DNA from: GCA-2683135 sp964507445
GTDB lineage: Bacteria; Planctomycetota; GCA-002687715
DNA length: 64,000 nt
Assembly (NCBI GenBank): GCA_964507445.1
Contig: CAZDQF010000005.1
Span: 1-64,000 of the forward strand
Direction: 5' to 3'
Part shown: one piece after another, positions 1-8,094 of the stretch
Layout: each line of letters starts with the position of its first letter
Position numbering within the stretch: position 1 is the stretch's first letter
Program-made: the position numbers and the translations under genes
The notes under the pieces: generated by a model
What the model saw: only the letters and a program-made list of their open reading frames with translations
Database searches by the model: none
What the model was told of the DNA's origin: nothing

Positions 1-1541
1 GTCAACAAGGCGGCCAGCAGGGCGGTCAACAAGGCGGTCAGCAAGGCGGCCAGCAGGGCGGTCAACAAGGCGGTCAGCAAGGCGGTCAGCAAGGTCAGAC
101 ACCGGAAGAACGGCAGGCAGAGCAGGCGCTGAACGACGCCGCTCGCGACCTCGAGGCCGCCGCGCAAGCGAGGCGCTCCGGAGACGCGGCGGAAGAGCGT
201 CGTCGACGGGAGGCCGCGGAAGCCCGTATCGAGCAGGCCAGAAAGATGGTCGAGGAGACCAGGAAGGACCTCTCCCGCAAGAAGGACGAGTTGAAGGCCA
301 TCGCGGACAAGGAGAAGGACCTGTCCCGCAAGCTGGACGAGGTGAAGAAAGACCTGGAGCAAGCCACCGCCGGGACTGACAACGAGAACGTCCAGCGGGC
401 TCTCAACGACCTCCAGCAAGCCACGGAGCAGTCCCAGCAAGCGTCCAGCCAGATCCAGCAAGGCCAGACGCAGCGTGGCCAGCAGAGCCAGAACGCAGCC
501 CAATCGGGGATCGACCGGGCAATGAGCGAGCTGGAACAGGCCGCGCAGGCTCGCACCCGCGACCCGGAGGCTGATGCGCGGGAGGCGGAAGAGCTCGCCA
601 AGCGCCAGGCGGAGTTGCGCGAGGAGACCAAGAACCTCGCGGAGAGCATGAAGCAGCTGTCTCCCGAGGGTGCGGAGTCGGCGCAGAAGGCCTCCGAGTC
701 CATGGAGCAGGCTTCCCAGAGCCTGAGACGCCAGGACCCTGGGGAGGCCTCACAGCAAGAGCAGGACGCCATGGACCAGCTGGACCAGGCGCAGCAGGAG
801 CTGGAGCGAGAGAAGGGTCAGTACGTCGGCCTCCAGCAGGAGGAGGTCCTGTTCTATCTCAAGGCGGAGACCGAGAAGCTCATCAAGGAACAGGAAGAGA
901 TCAACGGAGCGACCACCCAGATCGCCAAGGAGCGGGAGGAAGCCGGCCGCCTGTCCCGGTCCAACAAGCGAGCCATCCTCAAGCTGGGGCGGCGACAGGG
1001 CGCATCCCACGAGAAGCTCAAGGGAATGCACGAGGCCATCACGGAGGAGCAGGGAGAGAGCAGCTCCATGGCCTTCGCCTGGGTCATGGAGCAGATCTCC
1101 TCGCAGATGGAGCGGGTCGCCACCTACCTCGGCAAACGCCGCACGGATCGGTTGGTCCTGTTCGAAGAAGAACAGATCCTCTCAGGCTTGAAGGAGCTGA
1201 GGCTGACCCTGGAAGACGAGATCCGGGCCCGCCAGCAGCAACAACAGCAGCAGCAGCAGCAACAACAGCAGCAGCAGCAACAGCAGCAGAAGCCTCCGTT
1301 GGTATCCGTCGTGGCCGAGCTGCTCCTGATCAAGCGGCTGCAGACGTCGTGGAACCGGGAGAACGACTCCTTCTGGGCTGGTGAGCCGCAGTTCGGCGAC
1401 GAAGCAGACCCCACGGACGTTGAGATGCTGCGGCAGCTGGCCCACCGTCAGAACGCGATTCGGAAGCTGTTCGAGCGGATCATGCGCAACATGGAGATCG
1501 AGCCCGAGGCCGGATCTCCCGATGAAGACAAGGACAAGTAG
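1..1541 (+). CDS. Gln-rich coiled-coil protein, 3' part (5' end outside window)
   Basis: The reading frame is open from the first base of the window to a stop at 1539-1541, so the gene starts upstream. The visible part is about 512 residues. It opens with QQGG repeats, continues as long Glu/Gln/Lys/Ala-rich heptad-like coiled coil (roughly 110-1200), carries a 19-residue polyglutamine run, and ends in a compact domain with the motifs WNRENDSFW, RQLAHRQNAIRKLFERI and a Glu/Asp tail. I recognise no enzymatic motif. Similar Gln-rich coiled-coil proteins occur in planctomycete clusters with MoxR ATPases and DUF58/BatA proteins, but those neighbours are outside the window, so that link is inference. 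The next gene, encoding a small secreted coiled-coil protein, may be a partner. The first ATG in the visible frame (246) is internal and is not the true start. Confidence 0.8.
   Translation, partial: QQGGQQGGQQGGQQGGQQGGQQGGQQGGQQGQTPEERQAEQALNDAARDLEAAAQARRSGDAAEERRRREAAEARIEQARKMVEETRKDLSRKKDELKAIADKEKDLSRKLDEVKKDLEQATAGTDNENVQRALNDLQQATEQSQQASSQIQQGQTQRGQQSQNAAQSGIDRAMSELEQAAQARTRDPEADAREAEELAKRQAELREETKNLAESMKQLSPEGAESAQKASESMEQASQSLRRQDPGEASQQEQDAMDQLDQAQQELEREKGQYVGLQQEEVLFYLKAETEKLIKEQEEINGATTQIAKEREEAGRLSRSNKRAILKLGRRQGASHEKLKGMHEAITEEQGESSSMAFAWVMEQISSQMERVATYLGKRRTDRLVLFEEEQILSGLKELRLTLEDEIRARQQQQQQQQQQQQQQQQQQQKPPLVSVVAELLLIKRLQTSWNRENDSFWAGEPQFGDEADPTDVEMLRQLAHRQNAIRKLFERIMRNMEIEPEAGSPDEDKDK
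3..98 (+). repeat. In-frame 12-bp repeat encoding QQGG units
   Basis: Seven consecutive Gln-Gln-Gly-Gly units followed by one Gln-Gln-Gly-Gln, with CAA/CAG and GGC/GGT varied between units. They form a low-complexity linker inside the coiled-coil gene. The array may continue upstream of the window. It is coding, not a CRISPR array. Confidence 0.9.
1233..1289 (+). repeat. Polyglutamine codon tract (19 Gln)
   Basis: Nineteen consecutive Gln codons in a mixed CAG/CAA pattern lie between the coiled coil and the C-terminal domain. A long homopolymer like this is uncommon in bacterial proteins and is likely to vary in length between strains through replication slippage. Confidence 0.95.
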
Positions 1542-1573
1542 GCCCTATCTCCCTTTGTGACAGAGATTCTCCG

Positions 1574-1618
1574 CGAACCCGCCCACGCGGGGGATTTCGA
1601 TGCGAACCGTGGGGTTCG
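1574..1618 (+). other. Nested inverted repeat between genes
   Basis: CGAACCC (1574-1580) is complementary to GGGTTCG (1612-1618). Inside this arm, CCCGC and GCGGG (1578-1591) form a second hairpin with loop CCAC; the two arms overlap, so they may be alternative structures. There is no T tract, so it is a weak terminator at best. It lies between the Gln-rich gene and the -10 box at 1626. Confidence 0.4.
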
Positions 1619-1625
1619 GGTTCCG

Positions 1626-1631
1626 TATGAT
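1626..1631 (+). promoter_or_regulatory. -10-like box TATGAT upstream of secreted-protein gene
   Basis: TATGAT is followed by 7 nt and then an ATG (1639). This is the spacing seen at the apparently leaderless starts elsewhere in this window. That ATG opens an 11-codon upstream frame rather than the secreted-protein gene, whose ATG is 1686. No clear -35 was seen. Confidence 0.45.
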
Positions 1632-1638
1632 GAGAGTC

Positions 1639-1671
1639 ATGTCCGCGTCCAGCGCGACCCGGACCAACTGA
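1639..1671 (+). CDS. Possible leaderless upstream mini-ORF (10 aa)
   Basis: The ATG at 1639 opens a frame of ten sense codons (MSASSATRTN) ending in TGA at 1669-1671. A second tiny frame starts one base after that stop (ATG 1672, five codons, MESKP) and ends with a TGA at 1687-1689 that overlaps the ATG of the main gene at 1686. The -10 box at 1626 is spaced for leaderless initiation at 1639. The chain of overlaps could couple translation into the main gene. This rests on spacing alone; expression is not shown. Confidence 0.2.
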   Translation: MSASSATRTN

Positions 1672-1685
1672 ATGGAGTCGAAGCC

Positions 1686-2345
1686 ATGAAGCTTCTCTTT
1701 ACTGGATTGATCGCGAGCATGATCCTGATCTCCGCGCCGACCGCGGGGGCTCAGGACGACACCGGTGAGCAGGTGGACATCAAGGAGCTCGCCAAGCAGG
1801 TTCGACGCAACATGGTCAAGGTCGAACAGGAGATCGATCAGGTCGAGGCGGCGGCAGCCCAGGCACAGGGCGAGGCCGCGCGCGAGAACCTGGAGAAGCT
1901 CATCAAGAGCATGCAGGGGCGCGGCGATCAGATCACGTCGGACATCGACGAGATCATCAAGAACATCCCTTGCTGAAACGGCTCAGGCTCAGGCGGCAGT
2001 TCGTCGCCTTCCAACTCCCAGTCACAGAGTCAGTCCCAGGCCCGCGACCGCAACCAGCGTCAGCAGGGCTCGAACCGGAACAACCGCGACTCCAGCAGCC
2101 CTCCGCAGGGTGGGAAGCAGGACGACGCCACCGCCCAGGACAAGCCCGGCGGCCGCAATCAACGGGGCGCCAAGAAGCGGGACCCCGGACAGGTCCAGGT
2201 CCCGGTCAACTGGGACGCGACCCGCTGGGGGCACCTCCCTCCGGAGCTACGCCAGCGCCTGATCGACCGCAACTTCAAGAGCGTCACTCCTCCCTACGCC
2301 AAGGAGTTGAAGGAGTACTACAAGAAGATCAGCGGCGCCCGCTGA
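1686..2345 (+). pseudogene. Secreted coiled-coil/Ser-Gln-rich protein interrupted by an in-frame TGA
   Basis: The ATG at 1686 gives a clear signal peptide (MKLLFTGLIASMILIS, then AGAQ) and a short acidic coiled coil ending KNIPC, followed by TGA at 1974-1976. The same frame continues open beyond this stop for 122 codons to a second TGA at 2343-2345. It encodes a Gly/Ser then Ser/Gln/Asn/Arg-rich linker and a conserved-looking C-terminal domain (NWDATRWGHLPPELRQRLID then YAKELKEYYKKIS). The downstream half has no ATG or GTG and only one late TTG in frame, so it cannot plausibly be translated alone. The W..LP..LR C-terminus resembles the ends of other planctomycete secreted proteins. Explanations are a recent nonsense mutation, a base-call error, or readthrough. 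If intact it would be a 219-residue envelope protein, perhaps working with the Gln-rich protein upstream. Confidence 0.65.
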
Positions 2346-2375
2346 GCACCGACGTCTCAGCGACGAGCAGACACA

Positions 2376-2410
2376 GGGCCGCGCAGCCATCCGGCAGCGC
2401 GGCCCTTCTT
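2376..2410 (+). terminator. Rho-independent terminator
   Basis: The perfect 9-bp stem GGGCCGCGC (2376-2384) / GCGCGGCCC (2397-2405) has a 12-nt loop and is followed by TTCTTCTT. It lies just after the second stop of the interrupted secreted-protein gene, which suggests the whole 1686-2345 region is, or was until recently, one transcribed unit. Confidence 0.8.
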
Positions 2411-2463
2411 CTTGCCCGCTCGTGACGCCTCGGCTCCATACCCCCGTCCCCTCGACGCTGGTG

Positions 2464-2469
2464 TAGAGT
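2464..2469 (+). promoter_or_regulatory. -10 box TAGAGT for leaderless symporter gene
   Basis: GTG TAGAGT (an extended -10, TGnTANNNT-like, with TG two bases before the box) ends 7 nt before the ATG at 2477. No Shine-Dalgarno sequence lies between them. Transcription would begin at or next to the start codon. Confidence 0.6.
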
Positions 2470-2476
2470 CCGCGGC

Positions 2477-3895
2477 ATGGATCGAGCCACCGCCGTTCTC
2501 ATCACCCTCGTCGTCTACAAGGTGACCTTGCTGGCGCTCGGGTGGTGGGGTCAGCGCCGAACGACGGACCAGTCGGATTACTTCCTCGCAGGGCGCTCCC
2601 TCGGCCCCCTGGTGGCGGCGGTCTCGGCAGCGGCCAGCTCCTCCTCGGCCTGGACCATCCTGTCCGTGAGCGGACAGGCATACGCCTGGGGACTCGGAGC
2701 GCTCTGGTTCTTCCCCGCGTGCGTGGGCGGCTTCGTCATCAACTGGTACCTGCTGGCACCGGGAGTCCGGGCCATGACGACCCGGACCGGGGCCCTGACG
2801 ACGACGGAATTGGTGGCAGGCGAACACGGGGCGCCCCTCCATCGGACCATCCGTCGCGTGGGCGCCAGCATCGTCGTGGTCTCCCTCGGCTTCTACGTGT
2901 GCTCGCAATTCCAGGCCGCAGGCAAGACGTTCGAGAAGACGTTTCCCGACCACCTCTCTCTGGAAGCCAGCGTCGCCATCGGCGGCGGCATCGTGGTCAT
3001 CTACACCCTCGTCGGAGGGTTCTGGGCGGTCAGCCTGACAGACACCCTGCAAGGGCTGCTGATGGCGTTGACCGCGATCATCGTCCCGGTGGCCGCGCTC
3101 GTGGAGGTGGGCGGCCCCGGCGCCCTGATCACCTCCCTGCAGGGGATCGAGGTCCAGGGCTACCTGGACCCCATGAGCGGCGGGCCGTCCGCAGGCCTGG
3201 GCTTCGTCTTCGGGATCCTGGGCATCGGGCTGGGATACCCGGGCCAGGCCCACGTCGTCAACCGCCTCATGGCCCTGCGCGGTCACAATACGGAGTTGCG
3301 GCAGGCCCAACGCATCGCCGTCGCCTGGGCCGTCGTCGTCTACACAGGCATGATCCTGCTCGGGCTCTGCGGCCGGGTGATCTGGGACAGCCTCCCTGAC
3401 AACGAGAGCGTGTTCATCCACGCCACCAACAACCTCTTCAGTCCGGTGGTCTCCGGCGTCATGATCGCCGCCGTCCTCTCCGCCATCATGTCCACGGCGG
3501 ACAGTCAGCTGCTGGTGGTGGGGTCGTCCGTCGCCCATGACATGCGGTCCGGAGGCGGCGACCCCCGCACGGCGCTCACGCGCTCACGCCTCGCCGTGCT
3601 GGCGGTCAGCGTCCTGGCCATGATCGCGGCCATGGACCCGGAGGCGACCATCTTCAATCGCGTCCTCTTCGCATGGGGCGCCGTGGGCGCCGCGTTCGGC
3701 CCGGTCCTGTTGGTGAGCGCCCTGGGTCGGCGCCTCCCGCGCCCTGGGTTCACCCTCGCCTCCATGATCTCTGGCGCGACCCTCAGCATCGCCGCCTACT
3801 ACGCCTTCCCGGACAACGCGGACAAGTGGATCGAGCGGGTGATCCCGTACCTCGTCTCCGGCGGGATCGCGGTGGTTGGACTCAGAAGACGCTGA
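2477..3895 (+). CDS. Sodium/solute symporter (SSS family)
   Basis: A 472-residue polytopic membrane protein of the sodium:solute symporter family (PutP/SglT fold, LeuT-like core). It has the N-terminal family signature DYFLAGRSLGP at residues 35-45, an Ala/Ser-rich TM segment after it, VGGFWAVSLTDTLQG near residue 180 (the usual SSS motif), and SAIMSTADSQLLV near residue 340 in the sodium-site helix. Length is normal for the family. The start is the ATG directly after a TAGAGT box with no room for a ribosome binding site, so the mRNA is probably leaderless. It would take up a solute with sodium across the inner membrane; the substrate cannot be read from sequence. It converges with the FG-GAP gene, leaving 7 nt between stops. 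A second, divergent SSS gene lies at the right edge of the window. Confidence 0.92.
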   Translation: MDRATAVLITLVVYKVTLLALGWWGQRRTTDQSDYFLAGRSLGPLVAAVSAAASSSSAWTILSVSGQAYAWGLGALWFFPACVGGFVINWYLLAPGVRAMTTRTGALTTTELVAGEHGAPLHRTIRRVGASIVVVSLGFYVCSQFQAAGKTFEKTFPDHLSLEASVAIGGGIVVIYTLVGGFWAVSLTDTLQGLLMALTAIIVPVAALVEVGGPGALITSLQGIEVQGYLDPMSGGPSAGLGFVFGILGIGLGYPGQAHVVNRLMALRGHNTELRQAQRIAVAWAVVVYTGMILLGLCGRVIWDSLPDNESVFIHATNNLFSPVVSGVMIAAVLSAIMSTADSQLLVVGSSVAHDMRSGGGDPRTALTRSRLAVLAVSVLAMIAAMDPEATIFNRVLFAWGAVGAAFGPVLLVSALGRRLPRPGFTLASMISGATLSIAAYYAFPDNADKWIERVIPYLVSGGIAVVGLRRR

Positions 3896-3902
3896 ACGAC
3901 CT

Positions 3903-5489
3903 CTAGAACTGGATCTCCTGCGCCGGCGTCACCGCGGAGATCGTGTTGATGGCGGCCGGGTTGATGACCGCCGCCTGTGTCAGGACGGCGAACCCCGGCG
4001 GCAAGGACGGCGGGACCGTGATGGTCATGTCCAGGATCCCCGTCGCTGGGGTGTTCAACCAGGAGATGAACGTCTCGGAAGTCAGCGACAGCCACACCTC
4101 CGAGCTGAGCGCATTAGGCGGGCAGCCCACATCGAACGCCTCGAATCCGATCCCCACCGGGGAGTTGGGGAAGGCCGGCGCGACGATGCTCATCAGGATG
4201 TTGTTGCCGGCGGTCGCACGCTGCACGGAGCCCAGCGGCCCCACCACGGGCTGGCTGGGGAGCCCGGACGCAACCGTGACGGTGTAAAGCTCTACGCCGT
4301 CCGCTGTGCCAGGCCGGGGCTCGGTCAACGGCACGGTGTCGGAGAGCTGGACCCGGACCATCCCGTTCGGGCTGGTGGAGACCAGATCCGACACCCCATT
4401 GCCGTCGAGGTCTCCGACCTTGATCTTCGAGGCCGAAGGCATGGAGAGCACATAGGCGTCCAGCGCGAAGGCGCCCCCGCCATCATTGACGAAGAACTTG
4501 ATCTCGCTGTTCCAGGTGAGGATGGCCAGGTCCTGGTCTCCGTCACCATCCACATCCGCGGGCACCGCCTGTCCAGCGGCCCCTGGCCAGACGGTGCTGT
4601 AAGCGTGGATGACGCTGCCCGCCTGGAATCCCAGGTTCTCCAGAACACCGACGCCGGCGCCGTGAGCCACGACGATCTCGTCGCGCCCGTCGCCGTTAAG
4701 GTCCGCGGCCTCCAGGCTCGGCAAGGCAGGGACCGAGGCCGCCGACGTGGCCGAGTTGGGGATGAGACCGGTCGGTGACCCCAGATACGTGTAGAGCTGG
4801 GCATCCGTCGACGTCAGCAGAGTGGAGCAGGCCATGACCAGATCCATGTACGCGTCACCGTTCAGGTCGCACATGACGGCGGCTCGGGTCACACCACAGT
4901 TGGCGAACCAGGGCGCGCCCTCGGTCAAACTCGGAGGACCACCCGGGGTCGAGCTCGGAGTGACGTCCACTGGCCACATGGTGGTACCCGGAGATTCCCA
5001 GAGCCACAGCCTGTCGGATCCGTCCCACATCACCCGCGCGGGACCGATGAAGCAGCCCAGGCCGGTGATGCCCAGGGTCGTCATCACCAGGTCCGGCCCC
5101 AGGCCTCCTCCGCACGTCCCCTGGTTCATCGCCACGCGCAGGGTGCCCGTCCCGCACCCGTTCCCCGCTCGGAAGAGGTAGACCACGTCGTTCAGACCGT
5201 CGGAATCCAGGTCCACGATGCAGGCGGAACCGCCACCAGCACCTGGCTCGGTGATGCGAGCGGCGAGGGACCCGTTGAGGTTGGCGACATGCACCTCACG
5301 GAGGCCCCAGATGTCGGTGAAGACGTCGTCCCGACCGTCCTGAGTCACGTCCCCCACGACCGAAAGAGTGCCGCCCGGGTAATCCAGCGCGGGAGCGAAG
5401 GAAATCCCCTGGCCGACAGCCATGGAAGCGAGGAGGCAAGCAATGGACGTAAGGAGGCCGAGATACAGCAGTGATCGGTTGAAGATCAT
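3903..5489 (-). CDS. Secreted FG-GAP/VCBS repeat protein
   Basis: A 528-residue exported protein. The chosen ATG at 5489 begins MIFNRSLLYLGLL, a signal peptide with cleavage likely after SMAVGQG; a longer frame starting at 5534 adds 15 unlikely residues. It contains at least six calcium-loop-like FG-GAP repeats (for example DLDSDGLNDVV, DLNGDAYMDLV, DLNGDGRDEIV, DVDGDGDQDLA, DLDGNGVSDLV), predicting an integrin-alpha-like beta-propeller. The last 150 residues form a separate beta-rich module ending FAVLTQAAVINPAA; similar C-terminal modules are common in planctomycete secreted proteins, perhaps for surface display. Function is probably extracellular binding or structure; no catalytic motif was seen. 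TAAGAG lies 7 nt upstream of the start, a near match to the window's -10 box. Confidence 0.85.
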   Translation of the reverse strand: MIFNRSLLYLGLLTSIACLLASMAVGQGISFAPALDYPGGTLSVVGDVTQDGRDDVFTDIWGLREVHVANLNGSLAARITEPGAGGGSACIVDLDSDGLNDVVYLFRAGNGCGTGTLRVAMNQGTCGGGLGPDLVMTTLGITGLGCFIGPARVMWDGSDRLWLWESPGTTMWPVDVTPSSTPGGPPSLTEGAPWFANCGVTRAAVMCDLNGDAYMDLVMACSTLLTSTDAQLYTYLGSPTGLIPNSATSAASVPALPSLEAADLNGDGRDEIVVAHGAGVGVLENLGFQAGSVIHAYSTVWPGAAGQAVPADVDGDGDQDLAILTWNSEIKFFVNDGGGAFALDAYVLSMPSASKIKVGDLDGNGVSDLVSTSPNGMVRVQLSDTVPLTEPRPGTADGVELYTVTVASGLPSQPVVGPLGSVQRATAGNNILMSIVAPAFPNSPVGIGFEAFDVGCPPNALSSEVWLSLTSETFISWLNTPATGILDMTITVPPSLPPGFAVLTQAAVINPAAINTISAVTPAQEIQF

Positions 5490-5572
5490 GGGTGGGCTCT
5501 TACAAAAGGTGCCCCCGGAAGCACCTAACTCCACCGTCGCAGGAGCCGGCGATATCCGTCAAGAGAAAGCTC

Positions 5573-6814
5573 TCAAGCGGGCGATGGTTTTCCCGATCCC
5601 GCCGCAGAATCAGGCTCTGAGCCCCACGCTGGCACCCGGAAAGCCCGGCAATCCAGGTACCGGCTCTCCTCGACCGGGAACATGACCGGGTGATCCGCGG
5701 ACTGGCCTCCGCGGTAGATCTCCTGCAGACGGACGCCCGCCTCGTGCGCCACGTCGCCGAGCATCTCTTCGAAGTGCTCCGGACGGACATGCTGGCTGCA
5801 AGAGCAGGTGATGAGGAGGCCCCCTGGGCGCAGCACCCTCAGCCCCTTCAGGTTGATCTCACGATAGAGCGCCAGGCCGCGCTCCAGGGCTGATCGTTTG
5901 CGCACGAGCTTGGGCGGATCAAGGACGACGACGTCGTAGCGCCGCCCCTCCTTCGCGTCGTGATCAAGCACTCGCAGGACGTTCCCCTTGTCCGCACAGA
6001 CCCGGTCAGCGACCCCGTTGAGGGCCGCTCCGCGCTCCAGGAGTTCCAGGGAGGGAGCCGAGGAATCGACGGATCGGACGCTGCGTGCGCCGGCCACCGC
6101 CATGGCGATCCCGAATCCGCCGACGTAGGAGAACGCGTCGAGGACGTCCTGACCTCGGGTCAGCGACGCGAGGGCGCGGCGGTTGTCGCGCTGATCGGCG
6201 AACCACCCGGTCTTCTGACCCTCCATCGGGTCACACAGATACCGGACGCCGTTCTCGATCACCTCAACGACGCCGGCCGGGGCCGAACCGCGGAGGACTC
6301 CTCCTTCACGTTCCAGCCCCTCCTCCTCTCGCGCCACCGTCGACTCACGTTCGACGATCCCGAGCGGGGCGAGGCGCTCCTGTAATCGATCCAGGAGCGG
6401 CTCGAGAAACGCCGTCAGGCCGAGACAACCCACCTGGAGAACCAGGTGGTCCCCCACCCGATCGACGATGAGGCCCGGGAGGCCGTCGCTCTCCGAGTGC
6501 ACCAGTCGGTAGGCGTTGGAGCAGTCCTGCAGACGCAGCACCTCCGTCCTGAGCCTGATCGCGTCATCGAGGCGCCCGAGCAGCAGGTCCGCGTCCAGCG
6601 CCCCCTCGGAGACCAGGGTGGCGAGCCGAACCCGGATCTGGCTGTCCTCGTTCCAGAAGCCCTCGCCAATGATCCGGCCCCCGTCGTCGCAGACCTGAAC
6701 CACCCCCCCGTTACGGATCTGCCCCTTGGTCCGGCCAATGGCCCCCGAGAACACCCAGGGATGGCCGAACCAGAATGGCCGCGCGCGGCGGGGCTTGACG
6801 AATACCTTGGCCAT
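5573..6814 (-). CDS. rlmI: RlmI-like 23S rRNA (cytosine-C5) methyltransferase
   Basis: A 413-residue class I SAM-dependent methyltransferase of the RlmI/RlmO family. An N-terminal PUA-like RNA-binding domain (KPRRARPFWFGHPWVFSGAI, then GGVVQV) is followed by a central EEHRE-like region and a Rossmann domain. Visible motifs are KTGWFADQRDNR, the SAM loop VLDAFSYVGGFGIA, VVVLDPPKLV (motif IV) and LLITCSCSQHV, which holds the catalytic cysteine. E. coli RlmI methylates C1962 of 23S rRNA in the cytoplasm; the same role is likely here but the exact target is inference. The length fits (396 in E. coli). It is divergent from the acyl-CoA dehydrogenase gene. TGC TAAGGT at 6838-6843 (minus) is a reasonable -10 box, giving a short leader. 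Confidence 0.9.
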   Translation of the reverse strand: MAKVFVKPRRARPFWFGHPWVFSGAIGRTKGQIRNGGVVQVCDDGGRIIGEGFWNEDSQIRVRLATLVSEGALDADLLLGRLDDAIRLRTEVLRLQDCSNAYRLVHSESDGLPGLIVDRVGDHLVLQVGCLGLTAFLEPLLDRLQERLAPLGIVERESTVAREEEGLEREGGVLRGSAPAGVVEVIENGVRYLCDPMEGQKTGWFADQRDNRRALASLTRGQDVLDAFSYVGGFGIAMAVAGARSVRSVDSSAPSLELLERGAALNGVADRVCADKGNVLRVLDHDAKEGRRYDVVVLDPPKLVRKRSALERGLALYREINLKGLRVLRPGGLLITCSCSQHVRPEHFEEMLGDVAHEAGVRLQEIYRGGQSADHPVMFPVEESRYLDCRAFRVPAWGSEPDSAAGSGKPSPA

Positions 6815-6879
6815 GAAGTTCTACCGGAGGAAGAGCGACCTTAGCAGGCCACGGGCCTTTGCCCAGCCGAGACAGTTGC

Positions 6880-6885
6880 TACCCT
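6880..6885 (+). promoter_or_regulatory. -10 box TACCCT for acyl-CoA dehydrogenase gene
   Basis: TTGC TACCCT fits the extended -10 pattern (TGC before TANNNT). The expected start of transcription near 6892 gives a leader of about 26 nt that carries AGGAG at 6902-6906. This is therefore an ordinary leadered promoter, in contrast to the leaderless ones. Confidence 0.45.
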
Positions 6886-6917
6886 TCAGAACCGTCAGAA
6901 CAGGAGAAAACGAACTC

Positions 6918-8087
6918 ATGGGCGCTCCGATGACCTCCGCCGATCTCTACGACATGGAAGCTCTCTACAGCGAGGAAGAACGCCTGGCCCGCGACGAGAT
7001 CCGACGCTGGACCAAGGAGCGGTTCTCCCCTCTGGTGGAAGATGCCTACCGCAAGGGTGAGTTTCCCCTCGAGGTCGCCCTGGAGCTCGCCGACCTGGGT
7101 GCGTTCGGCGCCAACCTCGAAGGCTACGGCTGCGCCGGGCTGTCCAACACCGCCTACGGCCTGATGATGGAAGAGCTGGAGTACGCCGACTCCGGGCTCC
7201 GGTCCTTCGTCAGCGTGCAGGGGGCGCTGTGCATGTACCCGATCTACGCCTACGGGTCGGATGAGCAGAAGGAGAAGTACCTCCCACGGATGCAGTCCGG
7301 TGAGGTCATCGGCTGCTTCGGGCTCACGGAACCCGACTTCGGCAGCAACCCGGGAGGCATGCTGACGCGGGCGGAGGACAAGGGCGACCACTACCTGCTC
7401 AACGGGGCGAAGATGTGGATCACCAACGGTGGGCTCGCGCACATCGCCATCGTCTGGGCGAAGCTGGACGGAGAGATCGTCGGGTTCATCGTGCCCACGG
7501 ACGCGGAGGGGTTCTCCGCCCCCGAGCAGCGACGCAAGTGGTCGCTCCGCTGCTCGGTCACGTCAGAGCTCGTGCTGCAGGACGTGAAGGTCTCGAAGGA
7601 CGCCCTGATGCCCAACGCTCGCGGGCTCAAGACCGCGCTCGGCTGCCTGACACAGGCTCGCTACGGCATCGCCTTCGGCGCCATCGGCGCTGCCCGATCC
7701 TGCTACGACACCGCCCGCGACTACACGATGTCGCGCATCCAGTTCGACAAGCCCCTCGCCTCGTTCCAGCTCATCCAGACCAAGCTCGCCAACATGTTGA
7801 CGGAGATCACCAAGGCTCAGGTGCTCTGCTGGCGACTCGGTCGGCTCAAGGACGAGGGCAAGATGAACTTCGCCCAGGTCTCCCTGGCCAAGCGGAACAA
7901 CGTCGGACGCGCCCTGGAGATCGCCAGGGTTGCCCGGGACATGCTGGGTGCCAACGGGATCACGGACGAGTACCCGGTAGGGCGCCACATGTGCAACCTG
8001 GAGACCGTGAACACCTACGAGGGCACCTACGACATTCACGGGCTGATCCTCGGTGAGAAGATCACGGGCCTGCAGGCCTACGCCTGA
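6918..8087 (+). CDS. gcdH: Glutaryl-CoA dehydrogenase-like acyl-CoA dehydrogenase
   Basis: A 389-residue FAD enzyme with the complete acyl-CoA dehydrogenase fold: helical N-terminus, CFGLTEPDFGSNPGG (FAD/substrate loop), NGAKMWITNGG, then the C-terminal helices. Two features favour the glutaryl-CoA subgroup: GLRSFVSVQGALCMYPIYAYGS, with the Arg and Ser that bind the glutaryl carboxylate in the human enzyme, and TYEGTYDIHGLILGEKITG, where Glu368 is the expected catalytic base. It would oxidise and decarboxylate glutaryl-CoA to crotonyl-CoA in lysine/tryptophan catabolism, passing electrons to ETF. The ATG at 6918 is chosen for family length and AGGAG upstream; the frame is open to 6726 but that overlaps rlmI. 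The window's ETF modules are in the giant fusion at 49337. Tryptophan dioxygenase at 22661 is a plausible pathway partner. Confidence 0.85.
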   Translation: MGAPMTSADLYDMEALYSEEERLARDEIRRWTKERFSPLVEDAYRKGEFPLEVALELADLGAFGANLEGYGCAGLSNTAYGLMMEELEYADSGLRSFVSVQGALCMYPIYAYGSDEQKEKYLPRMQSGEVIGCFGLTEPDFGSNPGGMLTRAEDKGDHYLLNGAKMWITNGGLAHIAIVWAKLDGEIVGFIVPTDAEGFSAPEQRRKWSLRCSVTSELVLQDVKVSKDALMPNARGLKTALGCLTQARYGIAFGAIGAARSCYDTARDYTMSRIQFDKPLASFQLIQTKLANMLTEITKAQVLCWRLGRLKDEGKMNFAQVSLAKRNNVGRALEIARVARDMLGANGITDEYPVGRHMCNLETVNTYEGTYDIHGLILGEKITGLQAYA

Positions 8088-8094
8088 GCGACCC

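Noticed and set aside
3..98. CRISPR-like short repeat array
   Set aside because: The units are contiguous 12-bp in-frame codon repeats without spacers.
1974..1976. TGA as a selenocysteine codon
   Set aside because: It lies at the edge of a disordered Gly/Ser linker with no redox motif, and I saw no convincing SECIS-like hairpin. Nonsense mutation or readthrough is simpler.
1970..2425. Plus-strand ORF (151 codons) starting inside the interrupted gene
   Set aside because: It is Pro/Arg/Gln-rich in an alternative frame. The frame continuing from 1686 gives the sensible conserved C-terminus.
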